Origin: JAIESQ01 sp964495375
GTDB taxonomy: Bacteria; Planctomycetota; Planctomycetia; Pirellulales; JAEUIK01
DNA: 64,000 bases
Assembly: GCA_964495375.1 (NCBI GenBank)
Contig: CAZBWM010000005.1
Location: forward strand, 62,001-126,000
Direction of reading: 5' to 3'
Program-made: the position numbers and the translations under genes
Part shown: positions 1 through 7,670 of the stretch, in pieces
Layout: every line of letters begins with the position of its first letter
Numbering within the stretch: position 1 is the stretch's first letter
Notes under the pieces: generated by a model
Told to the model about the DNA's origin: nothing
The model's input: only the letters and a program-made list of their open reading frames with translations
The model's database searches: none

Positions 1-1319
1 TTCTGCGGCGCATCGAACAACGCCTGCAGCGTATCGACGTCGCGAACCGACTTGATCATCACCGCGAATTCCTCGAGCGCGCGTCGATATTCGGTCACCA
101 ACTGCTCGATCTTGGGGTCGAGCTTTTCGAGCAAGCCCCCCTTTTGCAGGCGCTTGCGGGTGTCGGAGTCGAGCCGCACCGGGGCCGCTTCGTCGCCGGC
201 CGAGGCCAATGCCACCTCGGCCGCGCCGCCACCCAAATTGTTCAGCGACTCGCCAGGCTGCTCGAAATTCAGCGTGATCGCTTGTTCTGTTCCCTTGGCC
301 GCCATTTGCAAGCCGAAGACGCGCCAGCGGCCGTCTTCTCGCCGCAGATGCAAATCGGCGTTATCCGTCGAGCCGTCGACCTCGAAGCGCACGGCCACTT
401 GCGCTTGCTGCTTTTCCAAGTAGACCTGGTCGATTGTGTACGACGTGTTCGCTCCTTCGAGCGCGAACGGCTGAGAATCAAAGGCCTTGCGAGACTTTTC
501 AGTGAGCGTTTCCTTGATCCTGGACTTGTCTCCCTTTTTGGCGGCCGCCAAGAAACGCTCGGCCGCTTCCCGCACTTCCGCCTCGGCGGCGCCGCTGGCT
601 CGGCCGCGTCCTTGCTTTTTGGCTAGCGGCAACGGCTTCACGCGCGTCTCGCCGTCGATGGCGCCGTCATCGACCTCCTCGCCGTTCGCCACGGCTTCGG
701 CCACGAGCTTGGCGCGATACTCCCAGGGGGGCAGCGGCGACTCGCCGCGCCAGAGTCCGGCTCGCGTCTCCTGGGCGCGGGCTTCAGCCTTGTCGAGCGA
801 TTTGGAGCGGACGTCGGGTAAGTGCCACGCCAGACCGTCGGCGACCATCTGTTTGTTGACCGAGCGCTTTTCCAACCAGACGCGGGCAATGAAGCCACCG
901 TCGAAGTCGCCCCGCACTGGTTCCACGCGCACCACTTTGCCTTGGATTTTGGCCGCCAGGCTGTTGCGAGCCGCCTCGGAGTGCGGCTGGCCACGTTCCG
1001 GCGCGTCGACCGCGTCGAATTGCACGATCACGCGCCGGCCGTTGTAGTTGACCTGAAACGTGTCCCCCGAAAGGACCACGCGTACCGTCGCGATAAACGA
1101 CTTGGGCACTTTGGCGGCGGCCGACTTCTTCTCTTTTTTCGACGCGGGCCCCGGAACCTTCGCCGTGGGGGCTGCGATCAATTGCACAGCGAAAACCGCC
1201 ACGCAGATGGCAGCCAGCAGAATCGACCATCCCCCGCCGCGGGTGAGGCCCGCGCGCCGAGGCGGGTGAAGTGGAGCTTGCCGGTGAGACCGACCCGATT
1301 TGCCGACCGCCTTGCCCAT
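1..1319 (-). CDS. staphylococcal nuclease-like (SNase) protein, membrane-anchored, 3' end cut by the window
   Basis: Reading the minus strand from the ATG at 1319 gives 439 codons open to the window edge. Residues 32-50 form a hydrophobic N-terminal anchor or signal. Residues about 76-170 match the SNase (thermonuclease) fold: 'VLSGDTFQV', 'QFDAVDAPERGQ', and a C-terminal 'GLWRGESPLPPWEYR' typical of bacterial SNase-domain proteins. The rest is a charged region of unknown role. The catalytic residues are mostly missing. The position of nuclease Arg35 is Gln100, the position of Thr41 is Ala, and the position of Arg87 is Gly142 ('DGGFIARV'); Asp105 and Glu108 remain. It is therefore probably not a working nuclease, although family membership is clear. 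It is divergently oriented to the gene at 1673. Confidence 0.8.
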   Translation of the reverse strand, partial: MGKAVGKSGRSHRQAPLHPPRRAGLTRGGGWSILLAAICVAVFAVQLIAAPTAKVPGPASKKEKKSAAAKVPKSFIATVRVVLSGDTFQVNYNGRRVIVQFDAVDAPERGQPHSEAARNSLAAKIQGKVVRVEPVRGDFDGGFIARVWLEKRSVNKQMVADGLAWHLPDVRSKSLDKAEARAQETRAGLWRGESPLPPWEYRAKLVAEAVANGEEVDDGAIDGETRVKPLPLAKKQGRGRASGAAEAEVREAAERFLAAAKKGDKSRIKETLTEKSRKAFDSQPFALEGANTSYTIDQVYLEKQQAQVAVRFEVDGSTDNADLHLRREDGRWRVFGLQMAAKGTEQAITLNFEQPGESLNNLGGGAAEVALASAGDEAAPVRLDSDTRKRLQKGGLLEKLDPKIEQLVTEYRRALEEFAVMIKSVRDVDTLQALFDAPQ

Positions 1320-1672
1320 CTGTATGTCCCCTGGTAGCGCAGCCACCGGTCGCCTTGGCGCACCGTTAGCCGAAGCACGTAAAATGCGTACCAGCCCGCA
1401 AATCTGCTCGCCCATGCGGAGCGGTCCTGAGGAGCGCGCGGCGCTGTGGCTACCGCAAAAGAATTCTCCTCCGAACATCCGCGAACGCATCCTATCCCTG
1501 ACCGACGCTGGTAGCAACCAAAACCGAGCCAGGAAAGGCTCCTGCCGGGATCCTCGCAGGGGCCGATCGGGCAGCCGCGCGGCAAGTTAGAATCGTACAT
1601 CGCCGGGCGCCGATTTTAATTTCATCCAGCGACCACCTCGCTCCCTTCCTCGGTTGTGTTAGAACGAGCACC
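1320..1672. other. divergent intergenic region
   Basis: About 350 bp between two divergent genes (starts at 1319 minus and 1673 plus). It must hold both promoters. I see no convincing operator, hairpin or small gene; the open frames here have no protein-like composition. Confidence 0.5.
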
Positions 1673-3034
1673 ATGCCACGCCCGACTGATATTCGCATCT
1701 GCCAAGTCGCTTGCCGCGCGGAGCGGATCGCCTACCGCACGCCGATCAAATTTGGCGGGCGCGTCGTGACCGACGCCGTGCTCTGGCACGTCGATGTCGA
1801 AGTCGGAACGGTCGCCGGCCGCCGCGGCCTGGGGCGGGGCTCGATGCCGTTGGGCAATGTTTGGGCCTGGCCGTCGGCCGTGCTCACGCCCGAGGTCACG
1901 CTGGCCGCTATTTCGCGGTTGGCGGAGTTGACCTGCGAGGATGCCCGCGGTTGCCAGGAGGTTGGCCATCCGCTCGATCTGACGCTCACGCTGGCCCAGC
2001 GGCACACGGCCCTGGCCGCGCAAGTCGCCGCTGAACTCAAGCTTGCCGAGCCGATTCCCGAACTTGCCCAGCTTTTGGCCGCCAGCCCGCTGGAAGCCGC
2101 GCTGCACGACGCTCAGGGAATCGCACTCGGGATCAACTCCTACAATCTGCTCGGCCGCGAGTATGTCAGCCGCGACCTGGGGGCGTATCTCGGTCCCGAG
2201 TTCGCCGGCGAGTACCTCGATGCCTATACCTTGCGCGAGCCGAAGCCGCGGATGCCCCTCTACCATCTGGTCGGCGCGCTCGACCCGCTGACGACGGCCG
2301 ACGTCGCGACGCCGGTCGGCGATGGCCTGCCGGAAACGCTCGACGAATGGATCGAGGCCGACGGTCTCACGCATTTGAAGATCAAGCTCGCCGGCGACGA
2401 TCTGGCTTGGGACACCGCGCGCGTCGTGGCCGTCGAACGGGTGGCCGCCGCCGCTCAAGCGCGCCGCGGCGGCCGGCAGTGGAACTACTCGGTCGACTTC
2501 AACGAGAAGTGCTCGTCGGTCGATTACGTGCTCGACTTCCTGGCTGCGGTCAGCGAACGGGCGCCGCAGGCGCTGGAGCGCATCCAGTACATCGAGCAAC
2601 CGACCCATCGCGACCTGCGTGCCAACCCCGAGAACCGCATGCACCGCGCCGCCAAGCTGAAGCCGGTGGTGATTGACGAATCGCTCACCGACTTCGACAG
2701 CCTGCTGGCCGCCCGCGAGTTGGGCTACTCGGGCGTGGCCCTCAAAGCGTGCAAGGGGCAGACCGAGGCGCTATTGATGGGGGCCGCCGCGCAGAAGTAC
2801 GGCATGTTCCTCTGTGTGCAGGACCTGACCTGCCCTGGCGCGTCGTTCCTGCATTCGGCTTCGATCGCGGCGCGGCTGCCGACGATCGCCGCCATCGAAG
2901 GGAACGGCCGGCAGTACTGCCCGGCCGGCAACCGCGGCTGGTCGGAACGGTTCCCGAGCATGTTCCAAATCAGCGACGGCACGGTCGGCACGGCGGCACT
3001 CACCGGGCCAGGGTTGGGTTTTCACGCCGGGTAG
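1673..3034 (+). CDS. enolase-superfamily (mandelate racemase/muconate lactonizing type) enzyme
   Basis: 453 residues, starting at the only well-placed ATG. The N-terminal capping domain is followed by a TIM barrel with the full MLE-type catalytic set in order: K236-I-K238, metal ligands D275 (VDFNEK), E308 (IEQP) and D335 (VIDES), and K358 (ALKACK). These residues place it among enzymes that abstract a proton alpha to a carboxylate, with Mg2+ stabilising the enolate. The substrate cannot be read from sequence: racemase, dehydratase, epimerase and cycloisomerase are all possible. It is slightly longer than the usual 370-400 residues because of insertions in the capping domain. It stands alone, with no sugar-acid catabolic genes beside it except a distant eda at 31365. 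Confidence 0.85.
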   Translation: MPRPTDIRICQVACRAERIAYRTPIKFGGRVVTDAVLWHVDVEVGTVAGRRGLGRGSMPLGNVWAWPSAVLTPEVTLAAISRLAELTCEDARGCQEVGHPLDLTLTLAQRHTALAAQVAAELKLAEPIPELAQLLAASPLEAALHDAQGIALGINSYNLLGREYVSRDLGAYLGPEFAGEYLDAYTLREPKPRMPLYHLVGALDPLTTADVATPVGDGLPETLDEWIEADGLTHLKIKLAGDDLAWDTARVVAVERVAAAAQARRGGRQWNYSVDFNEKCSSVDYVLDFLAAVSERAPQALERIQYIEQPTHRDLRANPENRMHRAAKLKPVVIDESLTDFDSLLAARELGYSGVALKACKGQTEALLMGAAAQKYGMFLCVQDLTCPGASFLHSASIAARLPTIAAIEGNGRQYCPAGNRGWSERFPSMFQISDGTVGTAALTGPGLGFHAG

Positions 3035-3088
3035 CGGGCGCAGTCTGCTCCGCTGGTTGACACCCCCTCTTCAATAAACTGTTCCGGG

Positions 3089-3213
3089 ATTTTGCGTCCA
3101 AACCGTCCACAAATTGCGCCGCCGGCAGTTAAGTGGTGGTGCCGACGGGATTTATTCTTGGACGCAAAACTCGAAAAGTTTGCGTCCAAGCTGCGTCCAA
3201 TTTGCGTCCAAGA
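3089..3213. repeat. cluster of TTTGCGTCCAA motifs, direct and inverted
   Basis: The string TTTGCGTCC occurs at about 3091, 3179 and 3201, with GCGTCCAA also at 3192 and an inverted TTGGACGCAAA at about 3160. The same word occurs upstream of aceE (7523-7533), and GTTTGCGTC occurs at about 28466. Function unknown. Confidence 0.5.
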
Positions 3214-3227
3214 CCACGGAGTTCTGG

Positions 3228-3302
3228 ACCACGGATGACACGGAGATCACGGATGATTCAATCAGGTTTGTTCTCATCCGTGTGATCCGTGAAATCCGTG
3301 GT
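3228..3302. repeat. ACCACGGAT...ATCCGTGGT imperfect palindrome
   Basis: A 75-bp inverted repeat whose arms repeat 'CACGGAT/CACGGAG' and its complement around a central 17-nt loop. It belongs to the same class as 4941-5026. It could fold as a long hairpin in RNA or single-stranded DNA. Confidence 0.7.
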
Positions 3303-3344
3303 CAACGTGATCTTGGGTTTCGCGTCGCGCGCAAAATGCCAATG

Positions 3345-3433
3345 CATCCACAGAAGAACACAGAAGTCTTCGCTACGGCGCGGTGTGGCAGGGCTTCGTT
3401 CGTTCAGTGTGCTTTTGTGCCCTTCTGTGGATG
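3345..3433. repeat. ATCCACAGAAG...CTTCTGTGGAT imperfect palindrome
   Basis: Left arm 'CCACAGAAGAACACAGAAG' at about 3348-3366 and right arm 'CTTTTGTGCCCTTCTGTGG' at about 3412-3430. It has the same two-word arm design as the ACCACGGAT palindrome 40 bp upstream but a different core word. Confidence 0.65.
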
Positions 3434-3540
3434 TGTCTGTTTCGATGGTACGCGCGCAGTGTGAGCGGGGTCGCGCCCTTCGGCACGACAACAGTTCTCA
3501 TGTTCCTCGATCGGGCGCCACTCTCTTCGCCAAGCCGCTT

Positions 3541-3620
3541 TCGCCGCTGCGCGGCTTGGGTCATTCGCGCAACGCCTCCGTGGGCTGGCGCCCACGGCTA
3601 AGCGCCGCGGCCGCTGCGCG
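3541..3620. repeat. CGCCGCTGCGCGGC-flanked repeat
   Basis: 'TCGCCGCTGCGCGGCTTGG' begins at 3541, a small hairpin 'TGGGCTGGCGCCCACGGCTAA' type sequence follows at about 3582-3602, and 'CGGCCGCTGCGCGGCC' closes it at about 3607-3622. A related arrangement occurs at 7186-7275. Confidence 0.5.
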
Positions 3621-3789
3621 GCCAATTTCGCAGGACAACTCTCGTCGGCCCAAGCACGTGCGCAGTATGAGGGGGACAAGAGTCTTTTCGGGCGGCGCGT
3701 GTGTGGTCAGTAAGGTCCAGCGCCGGAGCGACACTCGTCCCCGGGTAGGGTTGCGAGAGCTACGCAGTCGGCGACTCGTCACGGTCTTG

Positions 3790-4050
3790 CGATCCCAAGG
3801 GGATCGGAGCTTTCAGCCCAGCGGTTGTCGCGCAGCGACTACCCTGGGTTCGCGATTGCCGAACAACCGCGCCAACTCTGAAAGAGTTGCAGCAGTCCCA
3901 CACGCAGCGCTCAAGGAAATCGACGACGCACGTTGTGGGACCACGCGGATCCAACCCTTGCAGGGTAGACGGCTCCGATTCATTGTTACCCAGGGTAGCT
4001 CGCAAGAATCGCAACCCTGGGCTGGACGATGCAAGCCCTGCGGGATTGAA
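3790..4050. repeat. multi-hairpin structured repeat element
   Basis: A run of short self-complementary words: ATCCCAAGGGGAT (3792), 'CCCAGCGGTTGTCGCGCAGC' with ACCCTGGGTTCGCGA after it (3817-3855), AACTCTGAAAGAGTT (3873-3887), AACCCTTGCAGGGT (about 3953-3966), ACCCAGGGTAGCTCGCAA (3988) paired with AACCCTGGGCT (4014-4024), and AAGCCCTGCGGGATT (4033-4047). Elements with these words are common intergenic repeats in planctomycetes and Bacteroidetes. No protein is encoded. Confidence 0.6.
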
Positions 4051-4737
4051 GGCGCCGCACGGCTTGTTCGTCGGCGACGCGCGCCATTTGGCATACAAAA
4101 AGCGCTGATCGTGCTGACTGCCAAGCAGTTTCACATTCCGAATTGAATCCTCCGTTGTGTCGTCGTGTCGTTGTGGTGAACCTCACGCGCGCAACGCGAG
4201 CGGGTTCACCAAGGTGATTGAACACGACGGCGAACAGGCTTCTGCGTCGTTCCTGCGTCGACGCCAAGCGCACGAGCGGAGCCCGTGGCACCCGGCGACA
4301 ACGCGACCTACATCCTCCTATCGACGTGGCACCGCTCGTTCTGGCGCAACGCCGAGGGGGACAGTCCCGCTTTCGGGCGGCGCTCGAACCTGATTACCTC
4401 GTCGCTCACCGAAACCGGGACAGTCCCCGGCGCGCATGGTTGGCGCTCGCCGACGGCCGCCGTTTGACTAGCCGATCGCGCTGGCCCGGAGGAACCAGAG
4501 GGTGACGCCCACGACGCTAGGGAAGCGTGGCGACAGCATTTCGCAAGGAAATGTCCACAATCTGGCACAAAGCTCAACGGGCCGCGATCGGGGTCGATCG
4601 GCGGCGTTTTGGCGCTACGTCCCGGGAACGCGTCCTAGGCCAGCAGTTGATTCTAGGCGCCGGGTGGCTCATTGTCCAGAGTAGTTTGTACATATTTTTG
4701 AATATTTTTACCGAGGCCGCCGCGGACCCCATCCCGG

Positions 4738-4880
4738 CGTGCGAATCGCCGAAGATGCACCCGGTTGGGATGGGGACGGTCAACGAGGTGGTCGAGGCGG
4801 TGCTGTCTTTGGAGTCGGCTGGTTTTGTCACGGGGGAGACGCTACACATCGACGGCGGCGCGCACGCGGGGAAGTGGTGA
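4738..4880 (+). pseudogene. C-terminal remnant of a short-chain dehydrogenase (SDR)
   Basis: The frame ending at 4880 encodes 'MHPVGMGTVNEVVEAVLSL', then 'ESAGFVTGETLHIDGGAHAG' and a final KW. This is the typical last 40 residues of a classical SDR: the 'HPVGRxG' loop, then 'SxFVTGExLHVDGGxxAG'. Nothing upstream resembles the Rossmann GxxxGxG motif, the catalytic YxxxK or any other SDR segment, so about 200 residues are missing. It is a degraded gene fragment inside repeat-rich DNA. Confidence 0.7.
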
Positions 4881-4940
4881 CGAAAATCCTCGCTTGATAA
4901 GACCGTGGAGTAGCGGCGAACGCGGAGGAGAAAATTCAGA

Positions 4941-5026
4941 ACCACGGATTGCACGGATGGCAGGGATCGGGAATTCGTTTGCCGACCGCTGGAAATCCTA
5001 TCCGTGCTCTCCGTGTCATCCGTGGT
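4941..5026. repeat. ACCACGGAT...ATCCGTGGT imperfect palindrome, second copy
   Basis: Left arm 'ACCACGGATTGCACGGATGG' and right arm ending 'CCGTGTCATCCGTGGT', separated by a unique loop. It lies just downstream of the stop codon of the HD-Pnk gene. Confidence 0.7.
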
Positions 5027-5067
5027 CTAGCGAATTGTGGTAGCGGCATCTATCGGCCTGGCAGCGT

Positions 5068-6180
5068 TTAGCGATCAACCAACGCCAACGCGTGGCACTC
5101 CGCGATGGTCGGTGGTTCGCACTTTTCGGCCAGGTCAAGGATGACGTGCTCGGGCACGGGTTCCTCGCGCTGGCGGTTCTGTTCCAAGATTACCGCGAGC
5201 GGCGGCTCGACGTAGACAATTTCCACCCGGGCGTCGTAATCGACGAACAGGTCGATCCAGCGCTGGCGAGTCTGCGGCAACAAGTTGGTGGCGTTGAAGG
5301 CGAAGTGCTGCTTCGCGCGCAGCAGCTCACGGCAGCGCTCCTTGGCGCGCTGAATGACGAGCCCCTGATTGTCTTCCGGCCCAATGCCGAGCTGACTGCG
5401 AATCTCGTCGAGCGAAACGACCGGTAAGCCCGGGCGATGGCTGGCCAGCCAGGTGTCTTTGCCGCTGCCGGGCAAGCCGCTCATCAGGGTGACGGTGCAG
5501 CGATACTCTTCATAAGGCACGTAGTGCAGGTCGAACGTCGGCTGCCGGTAGAACAAGAACCTGGCCTGGTCGTTGGCGAACGGATAGGGCTGCGCGAAGC
5601 AGTTGTTCTCTTCGGCCACGAGCTTCCAGAGTTGCAGGTTCTCTTCGGGTCGCCCTTGGTCGCCGGCGCTGCGGCCACGATTGTCGACTAGCGCGAACAG
5701 GTAGAGCAGCCGATTGCTGACGAGCCATGAGAGCGAAATCACTTCGCGGGCCGGATCGGGCTTCGAAAGCAAAAACGGGGGACGCCCGTGCAGCCGCACC
5801 AGCGCCGCGATTGCTTCGCGAGTCGCCAGGTCGCATTCCAAGTCGCGCAGGACGGCGCGGGCCAGCCGCTCTCCTTCAACCGAATGGCGCGGCGAGCGCA
5901 TCCGCCCGGTCTCGGGATCTAGCCTGGTGGTGAAGGGCTTGGCCGAGTCGTGGAACAGCGCAGTGAACAACAACAGCAGGCGCTCGTGCTCGCTGAGCTG
6001 GGGCCAGTCGTCGAGCAGCGGCAACTGGCGGCAGACCATCTGAGTGTGGGTCCAGACGTCCCCTTCGGCGTGCCAGCCTTCGTCTTGCTGGCAATCGGCC
6101 ATGGCGCGGCACCAAGGTTCGTCGGCGGCCCAGGCCAGCACGTCGTCGAGGCTGGCTCGCGAAAGTTCGTTGAAGTTCAT
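5068..6180 (-). CDS. HD-Pnk: HD phosphohydrolase-polynucleotide kinase fusion (RNA/DNA end healing)
   Basis: 370 residues from the ATG at 6180, which overlaps the ligase stop as ATGA; a further upstream start at 6237 is possible but less likely. The N-terminal HD domain shows H45, H77-D78 (FHDSAKP) and D166 (ALVDNRG). The C-terminal P-loop kinase has Walker A G235-LPGSGKDT, an acceptor Asp (LDEIR, about 258), 'FNATN' at 294-298 and an arginine-rich lid. This domain order is that of the HD-Pnk family characterised from Runella slithyformis, in which the HD domain removes 2',3'-phosphates and the kinase phosphorylates 5'-OH ends. Those are the ends that metal-independent ribonucleases leave. 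Its coupling to an RNA ligase supports a repair role. Confidence 0.87.
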   Translation of the reverse strand: MNFNELSRASLDDVLAWAADEPWCRAMADCQQDEGWHAEGDVWTHTQMVCRQLPLLDDWPQLSEHERLLLLFTALFHDSAKPFTTRLDPETGRMRSPRHSVEGERLARAVLRDLECDLATREAIAALVRLHGRPPFLLSKPDPAREVISLSWLVSNRLLYLFALVDNRGRSAGDQGRPEENLQLWKLVAEENNCFAQPYPFANDQARFLFYRQPTFDLHYVPYEEYRCTVTLMSGLPGSGKDTWLASHRPGLPVVSLDEIRSQLGIGPEDNQGLVIQRAKERCRELLRAKQHFAFNATNLLPQTRQRWIDLFVDYDARVEIVYVEPPLAVILEQNRQREEPVPEHVILDLAEKCEPPTIAECHALALVDR

Positions 6181-6917
6181 GACCAGATATCCGCGTCGGG
6201 GTGCAGCAGGTTCGGCACCAGCGCTTGATGTTGCCAATGGGTGCTTTGTTTGATTTTGTCGACGAAGGCCGCGCGCACCAGCTTGGCTCGGGCGGTGACG
6301 GCGCCAGCGGCTTCGGTGCGCAGGTACAGCCCCTCCATGAGGTTGTCGGCGCGGTTGGTGTGCGGGTTGTCGAAATGGCTGTCGAACGCCGACGACCCGA
6401 CGAGGTTCAGGAGTTGCTCTTTCGTGGCGCGACCCTGGTGTAGCACGGGCACGGTGTGGATGCCGGCGCCGGCGATCAGGTCGAGCCGCTGCCGCAGGTC
6501 GAGAAACGCACCGCTTTGCTTGTCATAGATATCGAACTCGAAAAAGTAGTGCGGCAACCGGCGGTAGTGGACCGAGTGCCGCGCATACAGCCATTCGCCG
6601 AACAGGATGAACCGCCGGCCGAGCCGCTCTTCGAGCACCGGCTGCTTGACCGTGGCCCACTGCTTATACAGATCGTACTGCGAGTGCATCCCCTGAGTGA
6701 TGAGGTGCCCTCGACACTGCAGGACGAGCTGGCCGCTGGAGTCGAAGTGGAGACCGACGTTACTGCCATCGAGCTTTTCCTCGACGATCAGCGAGTCGTT
6801 GGCCAACAGACCCAGCGACTCGGCCTCGCCGAGGTGCTTGTCGTCGTCGGTGCCGCGGGAGCCGAACAGGTGGGGCGTGCGCGGGTATTTGATGAAATCG
6901 CCATGTGAGCTGCCCAT
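6177..6917 (-). CDS. ATP-dependent RNA ligase family protein
   Basis: 246 residues from the ATG at 6917, chosen because homologs I know of begin close to 'FIKYPRTPHLFGSRGTDDDK'; an upstream ATG at 6959 would add 14 residues. Numbering from that upstream ATG, nucleotidyltransferase motifs are all present: I (E61-KLDG, Lys62 the AMP-attachment residue), Ia-like 'CRGH' (82), III 'FGEWLYA' (120), IIIa 'FEFDIYD' (140), IV 'EGLYLR' (209) and V 'RAKLVR' (224). It seals 3'-OH/5'-phosphate ends. Its stop codon overlaps the HD-Pnk start by 4 nt, so the two proteins are made together as healing and sealing halves of one pathway. Confidence 0.88.
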   Translation of the reverse strand: MGSSHGDFIKYPRTPHLFGSRGTDDDKHLGEAESLGLLANDSLIVEEKLDGSNVGLHFDSSGQLVLQCRGHLITQGMHSQYDLYKQWATVKQPVLEERLGRRFILFGEWLYARHSVHYRRLPHYFFEFDIYDKQSGAFLDLRQRLDLIAGAGIHTVPVLHQGRATKEQLLNLVGSSAFDSHFDNPHTNRADNLMEGLYLRTEAAGAVTARAKLVRAAFVDKIKQSTHWQHQALVPNLLHPDADIWS

Positions 6918-7185
6918 GGGGGTTAACCTAGTGTCGAGATACGAGCGAAGCGACTTCAATCGGCCGCGGGGCGTGCCAGGATTCTGAGGGCGCGCAGTTT
7001 ACGCCAGCGCGCGGGACGTCCCAGTTATTTAGAGAAGGGGAACCGGGGCGGAAGGTTCGCCAAGAGCGGAGACTGGACGCGGACGATTTCTAACGTGGCG
7101 TCACGAGCTAGTGCGTCAACTGAGGAAAGCTTCTGCTCTTTGGCGTCGCGGCAAAGCGGACGAACGGGCAAACGTGGGAGCCAAT

Positions 7186-7275
7186 GTCGCCGCTGCGCGG
7201 CTTTACGGAATTCTTGTGACGGGTTTCCGGGGGCTGACGCACCCCGGCTACCTGCTTTCGCCGCTGCGCGGCTAA
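7186..7275. repeat. CGCCGCTGCGCGGCT repeat pair
   Basis: 'TCGCCGCTGCGCGGCTTTA' at about 7189 and 'TCGCCGCTGCGCGGCTAAA' at about 7259 flank 'CGGGGGCTGACGCACCCCGG', a short hairpin. It is related to the element at 3541-3620. Similar 'CGGGGGCT...CCCCGGCTA' hairpins are frequent between planctomycete genes. Confidence 0.5.
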
Positions 7276-7512
7276 ATACGACGACGCTGCGCGATGAAGA
7301 CAGCGCCGCTGCGCGCCGAATTTGGTCCGTCGATTTGGCAGGCGGAACTCGGCACGGGCCTGCCCGCTGCAACGATTTTCCGCACGTTTGCGCAGTTCCT
7401 CGGCAACGCGGGGCGCGGCCGGCGGGTGGCTGTCGAAAAGTTCATCCGCGTTTTCGGCCACCCGGGGAGGGCTGCTCTTTACGCCTTCGGGTCACGGCCC
7501 GATAATTGCTAC

Positions 7513-7584
7513 ACGATAATAGTTTGCGTCCAAGGGACGATTACAGTTTGCGTCGGCCGGACGACAGCGGTTTGCCCCCTGCGG
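7513..7584 (+). promoter_or_regulatory. three 24-bp tandem repeats upstream of aceE
   Basis: Units start at 7513, 7537 and 7561. All three begin ACGA and share a GTTTGC core at the same offset; units 1 and 2 share AGTTTGCGTC. The third unit is the most diverged. They end 86 bp before the aceE start. Regular phasing of 24 bp would fit a protein-binding array or slipped replication; I cannot tell which. Confidence 0.5.
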
Positions 7585-7670
7585 TTCGCCGTTCGACTGT
7601 GACCCGTCTTGGGTGGACCTGCTGCGGCAGCCCGGCTGATAGCCCCCGACATTCCACAAGGTCGTGCCAC

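Larger units (their letters stand above)
3035..5067. other. 2-kb gene-poor region rich in repeats
   Basis: No intact gene. It contains several palindromic repeats (3228-3302, 3345-3433, 3541-3620, 3790-4050, 4941-5026), copies of TTTGCGTCCAA around 3089-3213, a repeated 'GGGACAGTCCC' motif at about 4360-4430 of the kind found in planctomycete intergenic repeats, and a short-chain dehydrogenase remnant at 4738-4880. Open frames here (for example 3289-4146) run across the repeats and look non-coding. Confidence 0.75.
6918..7670. other. divergent intergenic region upstream of the RNA-repair pair and aceE
   Basis: About 750 bp. It holds a CGCCGCTGCGCGGCT repeat pair (7186-7275) and a 3 x 24-bp tandem repeat (7513-7584). 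No gene is supported in the remainder. Confidence 0.6.

Noticed and set aside
3289..4146. 285-codon frame in the repeat region
   Set aside because: It runs through three palindromic repeats and has no protein-like pattern.
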